Positions 21,501 to 32,300 of a stretch of 64,000 bases of DNA are shown here, piece by piece. Each line of letters begins with the position of its first letter. Position 1 is the stretch's first letter. The DNA is from Kryptolebias marmoratus. Its lineage: Eukaryota; Chordata; Actinopteri; Cyprinodontiformes; Rivulidae. A program made the position numbers and the translations under genes. The stretch lies in the NCBI RefSeq assembly GCF_001649575.2, contig NC_051430.1, positions 13,436,723 through 13,500,722 of the forward strand, read 5' to 3'. The notes under the pieces were generated by a model. It was given only the letters and a program-made list of their open reading frames with translations, made no database searches and was not told the DNA's origin.

Positions 21501-24500
21501 GTCCAACTCTAGAGGCCTGCCACAGAATCCAAAGCAGATAAAGAGGAGGATTTATAAGAAAAGTCCTGAACACCGGGGTGCCGTCACAGCTTTGCTACTT
21601 TGCCCTCAATTATGGGTGTTTTAAATTAGTCCTTATATCTCAGTTGACTATACAAGGCACATCAGCTGCATTTAAGTACTGTGGATTATACAGGTTACTG
21701 CAAAAGTGTTCACCCCTTTGGTATTCTTTCCATTATGTTGTCTGACAGCCTGAAATTTAAATGGATTTTCAATGTGATTATAGGTAACAGACCTACACAA
21801 AATAGTCCAAATTATTAAAGTTAAATGGATGAAAAAAATTGTTAAATGTTCAACTGTGTCAATTGTTAAGTGTTGCTTTAACTGTGTGTTTAGGGCCATT
21901 GTCCTGCTAGAAGGTGAGTTTTCAATATGCCTTTTTGCTTTTTTTAATTTTTTTATTTTTTCAGGTTTTTTTTCTTGGCCACACTTCTATGAAGCCCAGT
22001 TCTAGGCAGCTAGTGGTCCAATGGAGAGATCCTCCCACCTTTGCAGAAGAGATGTCCTGCTTGATCTGGGTTATGTTTGGTTTCTTGGTTGTTTCTCTGA
22101 TTAATGCCCCTTTTTGCCCAGTCTGTGAGTTTTGGTGGACAAACCCTTTCTTGACAGGTTTGCTGTGGTGGCATTGTTTTTTTTTTCCCCATTTCCTAGC
22201 GATGAATTTAATGATTCTCCACAACACTCTTCCCTGTGTGGAGAGTTTCTTGGTCTTCCTGCTGTGAATAATGTGCATACATCAATTTTCAGTTTTATAT
22301 TTTAGAAATATTTAAAACAACTGTTTTCCCCGTTCAGCTTCATTAATCAGAAGTATTTTGTTTAGTTCCATTACCTACAGTCAAACTGAAAACCTATTTA
22401 AATCCAAGGTTGTAAGGCAACAACATAGAAGGAATGCCAAGAAGGTGAATGCTTTTGCGATTCATTGTAAAAGCTTCAAACGAAACACGGTCTTCCCTTC
22501 CATTGCTTGGTTATAATGTGCATTTTTACTCTCTCTAGGTGCAAAGTTGCCAAAAAGGCTCCATATGCTGTCTTCAAAAGCCCCCTGCCTTACAACAGCT
22601 CGGAGGTTTCAGGCCAGTACGTGCAGACTGACAGCAGGAATTTAACAAACGGTGGAGAGGAGCGTTTGACTGAAAGCCACACGTTAAGCCCTCAAAGGAA
22701 ACCATCAAAAACTGAACAAGCATGCGGTGTCAGAGACCCTCCCAGAGGAGACACGTTTCACCACAGGACCAAGGGAAGAGGATGTAAGAGCTGTCGGAAG
22801 ATATCTGGACCGGGACCCTCACAAGTGTCCACAACACCCAGGACACGCATCACGACTCGGTCTACAACTAGTCAAACTCTGTCGGCAAATAAAAAAAGAC
22901 CTGGAAAAAAGAAGAGTGTTAGAAAGAGCCTTACGGGTCTTAAACAGAGAAGCCACAACCCACAGAAAGGGCTGACAAGCTCTGCCCCTCGAACGCCAAC
23001 TACAACACGCTCACCTGTTCCACCGTCGACACAGAGGCTGAAACCCCAACATAAACCCACAACAGAAGTCAAAGGAGTGACTAAAAGCACGAAAAGTAAA
23101 AATAAACTCCCAAAGCAAAGTATCTGTTGTGGCTCCAGTGTATCCACGAGGAATGACTCCTCTCAGTTATATTGTAAAAGCTGTCTAGAACAAGAAACAG
23201 CAACCCATATGAAAACTATTACTCTGGGAAAAACAAATTCAAAAGGATTAACAATCAATTGGATGGAAAAGAAGAGAGCACACCTTCAAAAGAGAACAGA
23301 AAAGTCCAACCAGCACACCTCTGGGACTGTTTGGAGTGCAGCCATCTTTCCCACACCCATCGTGACAAAACAAATGACAACAGCTTCTCTTTATGAAGAC
23401 GGAAAGTCACAAAAGGGTCTGTTTCTCCATTTGTTGTCAAACCGTACAAGTCAGCAGCCCTCAGGTGGTCCTGCAGCTGGAAGCATCCCAGCAGAACAAA
23501 GCCCAACAAGTAAAAACAGACAGCGTAATGCGACAGGTGAGTTCTTAAAGCCGCCGACTGCTCGTGTTCACAACACCATGACATCAGGCAGACAAACGGA
23601 AAGGCCCACTCGGAGAAGTGATTACCTGCGACTAATAACCTTAGCATGCTGAAATAATTGCTGTTATATAAGCTGCACTTTGTTTGAACAAGCCTAAAGC
23701 CTTAAAAATATCTTCTGATCTGGGGTCACATCTAATTCCGAACATCCTGCTCTCAGTTTGCTGGTAATTGCAGTTTTAACAGCATTAACACTTGAGCTTT
23801 CACTAATGTTGTAAGAGGACGATATTCGTAAAAATTAAACAAGCCTAGTAGGTACTCAGACCCTCGGATGGTGTTGCAAAGTGGGCCGATAAAACCCAAA
23901 GAGACTAACTCGAGGCCCAGGCAGGTCACATCATCTTCCATCTGTTTCCTGCAATCCTTTTATCCTTTGGCACTTATGAAAGTGTATTTTTCTTTCTGAC
24001 AATAATTGTATGCGTTTTCCCTAATATTTCCTGTTTTATTGGATTCTAGCTTATTGGCATTCTGTTTTTATTTTGTTTGTTTATGTAAAAATGTAGTTTG
24101 GACAGTGGTCACATGTATCAGGATGGTAGTGGTATGAATGGGACATTTTCTAGTGGACAAGTTTTAGGCTGAAAAAAACAAAAAGCTCCAGAAATTGCTG
24201 TTGAATTCATTCATTCATTACAATTATTAGAATTCCTCGGTGAGCTGTGGATAAAAGGTGAAACAAAAAGAGCATATAACACTGCCTTTAAAAGAGTGGC
24301 CTGAGGCAAATTTCCTTTATAGAGGTCCTTTTAAATAGAGTCTTTATGCGAGTAGGTCAGGACTGGAAACCCGTGGAGGTAAAAAGCAGTGGGAAAGTTT
24401 TTCTACAACATATAATGAGTTTAGCTGCTTAGGTGACTAAAAAGGAGTACATAAAGATAACAGCCTGTGTTCATTTTCACACCTGCAGATAATCAGCTCC

Positions 24501-26982
24501 AGTGTCGAAGCCTCAAACATCTGGATGAATGTAAATTTAAAATCCCTCCTTTAGAGAAGAAATATAATCTCCGGAACACGGAGTCCAAGACTGCCTACCA
24601 CTGTGACTGCACCAGCCGGTAAATAAGAAAGCACTTTCTCCTCCTGTCAGTTTTTCCTCCGTATTGCATATTTCTTTTTGTGTGTGTTTGTGTGTGTGTG
24701 TGACAATCGAAGGCTTTAATCATCAAGATTGAAGTGCACAAAATATTTGTTTTGACATACTATCAAGCCAAGCAGCCAAAACATTAAATATCTTGAGATC
24801 ATAACGTCTGCTTGGGGAAAAGGTAATCAAATCCTTTTTTTCCGTTGATTCATTTTTACCCCGTCTCAACAGTCTCTGATGCGAGATCGTATGAAAAAGT
24901 GCAGTTTTATTTGGCAGGTCAAAACATCGTTCTTGTAAAATACCTCAGTGGAATTTAGCCTGCAGTAACAACACGGCTTGTGGAGAGATCGTACTGTCAG
25001 TGCCATTTCTGCCATAACATGTTAAAACCGCAAAACATGCCATGCAACCTGATTCCGCGAGATGTTTATCGGATCGGAGACAGTTTTATTGTCGTAGACA
25101 CATATCATGACCCCCGTGGCTGCTGTGTCTACTGACTTGAGTAATCGTTCATTATGGTTAAATTGTGTTGCAGTAGTGAATAAATTCTGCAACAAAATAA
25201 AATAAAATGAAAGCGCAGAAATGAAACAAAGTGTAATTATTGCAGTGGAGCTGAAGAAGCAGAAAAAAACAGCTGTGTTCAGGAGTTGGGTTTTAATTTG
25301 CTCCTGTAAACAGTTCTCTGTGTCACCATCTATGACTACCTGGGATTTTATTACGCTCATCTCTCAGCTCCACTTTGCATAATGTTGAGTTTTATGATTC
25401 GTTATTTATTTATTTTTTCATGTTTATATTCTTAGTTTCGCTGTCTGCTCCTTTGTATCAGCACATCTGCCTTTGTTACACTCCAGCTCCCTCGGTGGAT
25501 TTCAGCCACAAAGAGAAAAAAAAACACAAATACTTTGACAGCTGAGGATTTTTCTGTGTGGTTGCACCTATCGTCCTCATGCAAGTAACTGTGAAAGAAG
25601 TACTTCCGAAATGTTTCACGTATGCCTAATGTGACGGTTATATGAAAATGGAAAAACCTAAGTTTTTGGGTGGCGATGTAAGATCTTGCATCACCATTTT
25701 TGAGTTTAATGTCATAGCATGGACTGGTGCACTAACGAAGCTTATATTTTTTAGTGTGGACAGTGATTTGTTCATTTATTTATGATAAAAATAGAACACG
25801 AAAAATAGGTTTTTTTAGAAAAAAACATAGTTTTGTTAAAACCTCTTGTCTTTTTAGTTTGTTACACAAATCAAATATACATATATTTTATATTTACCTT
25901 TAAGTAAAGCTGACTGCAGCACCTTTCTGAGTTGAATGATTGATCCTTTCTGTAGATATGACTTTGTGAATTCTCTAGAAGTGTTTCTAGTCAATATTAA
26001 ATACTACTATAATAAATACCGAAATATAATTAAAAGGCTTAGCATTCCTTGAAAGCATGCATGTTGCCTGCTGCCTTTAATGCCAAATTTTTAGACTAAG
26101 ATCACCTTATGTCAAGAAAAGATGCCATTGTTTTGGTCAAACCTTGAAAGAAACACCATTATGTGTAATCTTATGTGATATTTGGAGATGTTACTCTCAG
26201 AGTATGTGCTGTAAATGATTCTCACCTACTGCCACATCAAATTTAGGCTCAGTAACTTTAAAACTGGCAGAGTTATAACATTTCTTTGTCATTTGTTATC
26301 AAATAGCTGTGGGGGCCATCTCAAATTGGACTGACTCCAAATATTTATCAGCTGTAGGAGTACATCTAATGATTATTCTCTGAAACTCAAGTTAAAGTCC
26401 ACCCAGTGGTTTATGAAATATTGTGCAAACAGACACACAGTGTTCAGCCCAATAGTTAATGCTGAAGTCTGCAGTAAAGATCTTGCACAATGAGGAGCTC
26501 TTGGAGTATGTGTTGGGAATGAGTCTCAGCTACTACAACGCCAAATTTTAGGTCAGTATCTGTAAAATTGACTGAGTTATGGCTATTTTACTGTTTATTA
26601 AGGTCAGTTAGCTGTGGCAGCCATCTTGAATCAGGTTGACTCCAAAACATAATCAGTTGTAGACGTACATCCAATAATTACTTTCTGCATGTTTCATTAA
26701 AATTTGTCCAGTTATTCGTGAGATATTTTGACAGACAGGCAAAAATATTATTGTCCACCTTTGTCTTTTGGCAACAGGCAATAAATATAGCTATGAAATA
26801 ATAATTCTTGGTAGTAAAATCTAATGATGAACTAGAAATTAAATACAGGTAAATCTATATGTTTGCAGCTTTTCAATGTAGGAAATGGTTTATTTAATAC
26901 TGATCAAAACCCCTATTCTTGCCTCGTGTTTGACTCCACTGCTATTTTCTGAAGTTCTGATCTTTTTATTTGTCTGTTTTGT

Positions 26983-27044
<62 letters not shown>

Positions 27045-27496
27045 GCTTGGCTGCTCAGATCGAAAGCGTCGGGCTCCTCAGTGTGCCCCGCTCTCTGTTG
27101 GCGGATTTCGTCTCGGAGCGGTGCTTCACTCTGCCGGAGGAGAAAAAATGTAATCGCAAGAAAAGGTGTTAAGCTCTGAAGTGTTCATTAAAATGTCTCG
27201 AGCAGGTCTTGATTGCAGCTTTGCCTTGTCTGCTGCATTAACACGGCTCGCTTGTACAGCAGATTATAAGCTGCTTTAAATTACTGATTTTTTTTTTCAT
27301 TTTTTTTTGTTTCCTTTCTAGATGTTCCCAAGGCTTCAATAAAGCCTCTGACCTACATCAAGCACTTAAGAAGCGGAAGAAAAACGACACAGAGACGGGA
27401 GTTTTTAGTGACGGAAAGAAAAGGATTCCTGTTCGCCTCTATAAGCACTGCCTGAAGCTACAGATGAAAGCTGATATAATGACACAGCCTACATGA
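18563..27496 (+). CDS. pla2g3: Secreted group III phospholipase A2
   Basis: Group III secreted PLA2 hydrolyses the sn-2 acyl bond of phospholipids outside the cell or in secretory compartments, using Ca2+. Exons are 18563-19025, 19935-20067, 20696-20830, 22539-23536, 24489-24618, 27046-27165 and 27322-27496, giving 717 residues in one frame. Residues 1 to about 21 form a hydrophobic signal peptide. RRKR at 129-132 is a furin-type site directly before the catalytic domain. W-C-G-x-G (141-145) is the Ca loop, and CCREHDHC holds the catalytic His167 and Asp168. Exon 4 adds about 332 residues, most of them a Lys/Ser/Thr/Pro-rich linker. Exons 5-7 encode a Cys-containing C-terminal region. Human PLA2G3 is about 509 residues, so the linker expansion is unusual. 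The ATG at 18563 is chosen because it begins the signal peptide. The enzyme class is certain from the motif; the last exon is less sure. Confidence 0.93.
19410..19835 (+). mobile_element. LINE fragment (L2-like), reverse-transcriptase remnant
   Basis: The sequence translates to FHRFADDTQVCLSIK, the F/Y-A-D-D catalytic motif context of LINE reverse transcriptases, followed by a decayed segment. It ends near 19780-19830 with TTGTAAAGCACTTTGGTCAG and a TTTAACAGATATAAAT-like tail, as in fish L2-type 3' ends. It is a short dead copy in pla2g3 intron 1. Confidence 0.7.
21225..21400 (+). repeat. Dispersed repeat, copy D, degenerate
   Basis: Recognisable by GATATTACGAGATCTCGGGC, ATTTGTTGTGGATGACTC, GAACTCAGTCTCTGTAA and CTAGCTGTAGCCGGCATCTT in the family order. 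It is the most diverged copy in the window. Confidence 0.5.
21694..22470 (-). mobile_element. Degenerate Tc1-like DNA transposon
   Basis: Terminal inverted repeats match over about 30 nt: CTGCAAAAGTGTTCACCCCT at the left, and on the reverse strand TCGCAAAAGCATTCACCTTC at the right, each followed by TTGG(T/C)ATTC. The interior resembles the helix-turn-helix end of fish Tc1-family transposases read on the minus strand, with many stops. At about 775 bp it is shorter than an autonomous Tc1 element and inactive. Confidence 0.65.
22539..23536 (+). CDS. pla2g3: pla2g3 exon 4: long basic Ser/Thr/Lys linker
   Basis: This 998-nt exon begins with the last part of the catalytic domain (CKVAKKAPYAVFKSPLPYN) and then encodes over 300 residues dominated by Lys, Thr, Ser, Arg, Pro and Gln, with scattered Cys (for example CGSS and CKSC) and no recognisable fold. 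The frame stays open to 23652, but the GTGAGT donor at 23537 joins in phase to exon 5, whose Cys-rich product fits group III PLA2. Extension into the intron gives a different C-terminus without the Cys-rich domain. Confidence 0.8.
24680..24702. repeat. (TG)n microsatellite
   Basis: An interrupted TG tract in pla2g3 intron 5. Confidence 0.85.
26130..26790 (+). repeat. Dimeric dispersed repeat, copy E
   Basis: Two head-to-tail units (about 26150-26445 and 26460-26790), each with the CTCA(C/G)CTACT, ATTTTAGG, GACTCCAAA, ATCAG(C/T)TGTAG and AAATATT/AGATATTTTG landmarks. The end of unit 2 keeps a weakened version of the terminal ATTATT/AATAAA-flanked stem seen at 4425-4462. Confidence 0.7.
26985..27041 (+). 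promoter_or_regulatory. pla2g3: 57-nt T homopolymer as the exon 6 polypyrimidine tract
   Basis: An uninterrupted T run ends four bases before exon 6 (T-run, then ACAG, then the exon). It serves as the polypyrimidine tract of this acceptor. Its length may be uncertain because homopolymers are error-prone in sequencing. Confidence 0.8.
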
Positions 27497-27678
27497 CTGA
27501 AGACTGAACTTTTGCAGCTTTAATGTTAAAAGCTTCACATTTCCTAAATATCTTTGAAAAGATTTTCTCATTTTACGAATCAATAAGGCTATAGTATTCA
27601 CTAGACTATGGTAAAACTTTATTTTTTGTAAAAACATAAGTTATAAAGTCATGTGAGTCCACCAGGCTGTCATGTGAA

Positions 27679-27684
27679 AATAAA
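27679..27684 (+). terminator. pla2g3: Polyadenylation signal AATAAA, pla2g3
   Basis: A canonical hexamer 183 nt after the exon 7 stop, followed by TTGCTTATTTTATTGTCTGTCTG, a T/GT-rich downstream element. It gives a short 3' UTR of about 200 nt. Confidence 0.6.
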
Positions 27685-27699
27685 TAAGAAAGTTGCTTA

Positions 27700-28734
27700 T
27701 TTTATTGTCTGTCTGAATTTAGCTACTCACAGTGAATCTTATTTACATATTACTGCAAAACAGATTTTTACAAATCATCTGAGAGAACAACTTTTATTAG
27801 TAAAGTAGTAAAATGTTTTGGTTTAGTAAAAAAAAAAAAAAATTAAATAAAACCGGCTGGTCCATGCTTCTGAAAACACTGCACAACCTGTCTGGAATCA
27901 CAGCCTAAATTGACATTTTTAAATAACTTGAATAAATAATTGCTTTTTCAAATAAGTTCTGTGCAATATTAATCACTCTGGTACTAATAAAAGTAATGAT
28001 AAAAATACATTAAAACAGGGAAAATGATTTCATATTCAAATGCAAAGTTTAGCATGTAACCTTTAGCATAGGCTATAAGCAAAGGGATATAAAGGGACTC
28101 TATGAATACATCAAAATGAAAATTTAAAACTAATAAAGAACCAACTTTTAACTCTCCAGTGAGGAAGAGGAGGAAGGCTGATAAGCTATCACCAAACTAT
28201 CATGGCAACAACTAACCTTTCAGACATTAAAGTGGTCAACAAACGAAAGAAAAGAGCAGTGAGAGAGCTGAAAGCCCTAACTATGATTGTTCCACCTCTG
28301 TGCTTAATAACTGAATAAATATTCTTCTTGTAAAAATCTGCAAATCTCATTTTTTATTAACACCTCCCTGAAAAAAGTGCTTTGCTTCCTATCTTTTTAT
28401 AGGGAGCCATTTTAGACTTTCAGTTGAAGACTCATATTTATAATAAAAATGATAAATTCTTCAAATTTGCCTTTATCCCCTTTAAATTTTGAATGTCACT
28501 TTGGGCTACATGTCTATTACACATAATCTCACTGCTGCTCATGGAAATTAAACACAACTTTGTTTATTATTAAAATAATGGAAATCATTTGTGTTTCACA
28601 CCAAAGTAGCTCAGACCGGGGTACAAACTGCAAGAATAAAATAGTAACATATACTCTTTAAATAACAGTATTTGTCTGATGAATGTTATTTTTTGCTGTG
28701 ATGAGCTCATGAATTTTTGACAGTTATTCTTCGG
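27700..28734. other. Intergenic spacer between pla2g3 and hectd4
   Basis: AT-rich and without a supported exon or recognised repeat. The composition changes sharply near 28735, where the GC-rich hectd4 promoter begins. Confidence 0.6.
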
Positions 28735-29270
28735 GTGCGCGGTGCATGCTGGGAGCGGTTGGCCTTGGAAACATGGCCTCGCGCTGACAGCCGTTATCTT
28801 CTCCAGGCACCGACACAGCGGCCGGGGCCGGCAGCGGAGGCGCGTGCAGCGGGATTTTAACCGTAAAATGAAATCGCTGCGAGGTGTAGTTTCGTCCCGA
28901 GAGGACCGCCGTTCACACAGCGCGACGCGTTAGCGGCTTTAGCCCGAGTGTCACGCCCACCGACTCAGTTCGGTAAGCGTTGAAGACGTTACCGAGCGGT
29001 AAGTTAGCTCGGCTTCGGCTAACCGAGGCGACCGAGAGGGGAGCCGCCGCCGCCGCCACCGCGGCTCGTTCGCTGCCCGGCTGTTGCCCGTTTGTGTGCA
29101 CCCTACCGGCGCTGCTCTCTGTCCTGTCGGCCCCCCCCCCCTCGTCAGATAAGGACCGCGGCAGTTATGTAGTAGATCGTTAGCAGGCTGTCTGGGGCGT
29201 TTCTGTCATTATCCTGTCACTGAATTTTTAATGTTCGACCCTTTTGGCATCGCTGTCGGAGGGGAGAGCG
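28735..29270 (+). promoter_or_regulatory. hectd4: CpG-rich hectd4 promoter and 5' UTR
   Basis: Base composition switches from AT-rich to GC- and CpG-rich here, and the hectd4 start codon follows. GCATGCTGGGA at 28744-28754 is the reverse complement of the TCCCAGCATGC core bound by ZNF143/THAP11 at housekeeping promoters. A CCGCCGCCGCC run lies near 29044. Strong donor-like GTAAGC and GTAAGT sites (about 28972 and 28999) leave room for a non-coding first exon. No TATA box is evident. Confidence 0.65.
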
Positions 29271-29380
29271 ATGGGCTCCGGGGCTGTGGATTCGTCCCAG
29301 TGGCTTTCGGTGAAGGAGGAGACCATATTTCTCCACGACGGACTCATTCGGGTCACGGATCTGGCCGAGCTGCCCAGTGA
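29231..29380 (+). other. Upstream ORF overlapping the hectd4 start
   Basis: An ATG at 29231, 40 nt before the assigned start and in another frame, opens 49 codons and stops at TGA 29378-29380 inside hectd4 exon 1. The context TTTTTAATGT is weak, whereas the main start has G at -3 and G at +4. If used, it would lower hectd4 initiation. Confidence 0.4.
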
Positions 29381-32300
29381 GATTGGAGTGTCGGAACAGG
29401 GGGACACCGAACAGGAGGTGGGTGAAACTGAAAGCCACTTTCACACACTCAAGCCCTACAAAGATTTATAAATGGAAACACGCGACTGCAACCAATGTGT
29501 CTCTTGATTTATTACAATGTAGAAAAGTGATTTTGTTTTCCCCCCATGCCCCCTTGCTATGGCAGCTTAGTGATAACTGCAGCGCCGACGTTAGCAAGTT
29601 TATTGCTCTGCTTGTTATTGATTCACTGTCAAAGTCCACTGTCGCTACCTGTTTCCGGCCGCTCCTTTCAAAATAAAAGCTTTCCCAATAGAACTACTGC
29701 AGTCACAAATATAACGATTTAGTATATTTGTGACTGTTTACACTTACATAGTAATATGCTGATTTAATTAATCACGCATTTAAAAAAGTTTAATTTATCC
29801 AGGTTTAGGTATTTCTTTAAAATGATTTATGTTATATGTGTATTAATCATCATGTTAAAAATGGATTTAATCAGCAGGCAGTTTGACGTTCAATGTTTTC
29901 TATAACACCAAGTGTAGTATATTTATAAGTCACAAAAACAGCTGTGTATGTACACTTTGCTGACCTGACAGCTTATTTTGCATTAATTTCCCAGGCCATT
30001 TTTCCCCCATATTTAAATGTTAAACAAATATTACATTTCTCTTGACCTAAAGCTAGTTTAAACTAATTTTTACTGTGTGCAGGGTAGGATTTAAGAACTG
30101 TTGTCATGTTGTTTCTGGATGAACAGGCTTTTATTTTGAAGGGGACCGGACGTCATCGTGTTCTCGATTAGTCAGACCACAAAAAACAAAACAAAAAAAT
30201 GTGTATTTCCAACCTTGATATTTTGGTACTTAGTCTTTTCAGAAAGTTTGAACTGGGGACATCTGTGAGTTCGTACACGAGACATTAATGTCTAATGTCT
30301 GTCTCGTGTCTGGTCTGGTTAAGATGCCAGTGATTTACATGAATGTTATCAGTAGATGTGGGGGAGAAAAAAAGCCATTTTTAATACTGTAATGATTACT
30401 TTAAAGTCCTAAATTTCTAATGTTGTACTTACTACTCTAGCTAATTGACTTAGAGGGAGTATTTTGAGAAGAGTCAACAAGAGGTTGTATGTTTTGTAGG
30501 TTTTTTGTCCACAGGGACCTTGATGTGCTCATCAGCTGACATCAGCCCTTCATGATTTAATTCATATATTGTTTGGATTTTGCTGTAATTTCACCCGTGC
30601 ACATTCAGCCTGTTTTATTACCACAACATAACATTTGTTTTGTCGTTTAAACAACTGATTTGTCTTCAGCTTCCCTTCCTTTCTCTACACGTACATTCTC
30701 AGCTGGTACTTTTTTGTGCTAGTTTTAGAACCACGACAGCAGAAGATTTCTGTCCACAAGTCTTTCAGCTGGGAAAAGCCAATGTAAGCGTTGCCCTGAT
30801 TGTTTTGCGACATTCGTGAATCGAGGACTGTTGTGCGTTTGCATCAAACCTAAATATTGCAGGCAGTATTCCCATGCAAATGTTCTTGCATCCTCATCAC
30901 CGTGGCCTACAACGTTTTATGACATCAAAGTATGGACGGCATTAAATTATTCAGCACCCATACAGCGTGCGATACGTTCCATAAATGTGTTGCACGTGTA
31001 TTAAGTGTGGTTATGAAGAGAGTGCAGTTCACTCTTAACAAAAATGGAAACATGTATACAGATACAACTTAAGACACTGACATATAGGGTGATTTTTTTT
31101 TTTTTTTAATTTGGGAAAGTTTAGGGTTTTTTTGTACCAAAGAAATGTTGAATATTTGAAGTTTAAAAAGTGTTAAAGGATATTTTTAGCTGGTGGATGC
31201 CAGGTATTGGTTCATAGCAAAATACTAACCACGAAAAACAAAAACTTGATTCGTCTTTGGTCCTTTTAGGATACCACAGTTCTTGGTTTTTGCTTCCAAG
31301 CTGATTTACGAGATGTGACGATGCCTTTTTTTCAACTCAGTGGTATAGGAATTTTTCAGACAAAGGTGGAGAAAGCCTAGCATCCAGATAAGGGGTGTTA
31401 CTGTAACATAAGTAGCATTTCAGAAATTGAATCAATACAAATTGTGCCAGCTAAATGGTATAATGGATTTTTTTTTTTCTCAGTCTACGATTCGTGGGCT
31501 GCAGAATGTAATCAATATCTGAGATGTTGCCTAAGTGCACAGAGGCGCATTGTTTCACTTCTGATATACTACACCTAATGATCTTTGCTTTCTCTGACCG
31601 TTAAGCCAAAGAGCCGTAGAGATGAGGGTCCACTCCACTGAAATTAGTTTACAGTTTGACCAAATTTGGATGAACCTTTGATTAGTAATTGGCACATTAC
31701 ACATTTATCCCACTACTTCGGTAAAATGTTCGTTGCTCATGAACCCACACGATAACCACATGACTTGTGAAAGAATACTGAAGTAAAACTTTGATGTCAC
31801 CTGAAGCAGAACCCAGAGAGATGTCCTAAATGAAACAAAATCCAAAATCTGCTTTGAAAACTGAAAGTTTCCACCTCCTTCTCTTCTTAAGTTAACTTCT
31901 TGTTTTTGGTAGAAATATTCCTTTTTGTAATAAATATTGGATTTTAGCATTCTGAGCATTCTACTTCCTTTTTTTTCCTCTGAGCTGCAGAAACTTCTGT
32001 CCTAAATTTGTAAACTCTCTGTCTCTCTTCCCTAGATTCTTACTTTTGAGACGAAGAACCCCGTAGAGCTCGCAGAGCGCCTGCGTGCTGTCTGTGGGAA
32101 TCAAAGCAATGCGTACGCCCGCCTGCTGGAGTACCGCCTCAACGCTCTGCGTGGCCTGTGGGCAGCACAGCGGCAGCTGGCCCTCGAGGAGCAGCAGGAG
32201 CGAGAGGGGACGGGAGGGGCCGACGAGGAGACCTTAGCCTTACTCAAAAGACAAGGTCTGCTGCAGCAACCTGAGCAGGCGCCCTTCACGTCTCGTGTCG

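Larger units (their letters stand above)
20831..22538. other. pla2g3 intron 3 with a dispersed-repeat fragment and a Tc1-like element
   Basis: Holds a dispersed-repeat fragment (about 21225-21400) and a degenerate DNA transposon (about 21694-22470). Frames in the transposon are not host exons. Confidence 0.6.
24619..27045. other. pla2g3 intron 5
   Basis: A 2.4-kb intron with a TG microsatellite (24680-24702), two dispersed-repeat units (26130-26790) and a 57-nt T homopolymer at its 3' end. No exon seen. Confidence 0.65.

Noticed and set aside
21914..22267. Phe/Leu-rich open frame of 117 codons that looks like a membrane protein
   Set aside because: It lies within a degenerate Tc1-like element and is T-rich DNA read in a sense-less strand, not a host exon.
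23255..23647. Minus-strand open frame of 130 codons
   Set aside because: It is antisense to pla2g3 exon 4, whose + strand frame is continuous with conserved phospholipase exons.
23537..23652. Read-through of pla2g3 exon 4 to a stop at 23652
   Set aside because: The GTGAGT donor at 23537 leads in phase to a Cys-rich exon typical of group III phospholipases, so read-through is at most a minor form.
26885..27172. Open frame with a long Phe run
   Set aside because: The Phe run is the T homopolymer before the acceptor. Only the part from 27046 is coding, as pla2g3 exon 6.
29244..29270. In-frame upstream start for hectd4
   Set aside because: The codon at 29244 is TTG. The first in-frame ATG, with good context, is at 29271.
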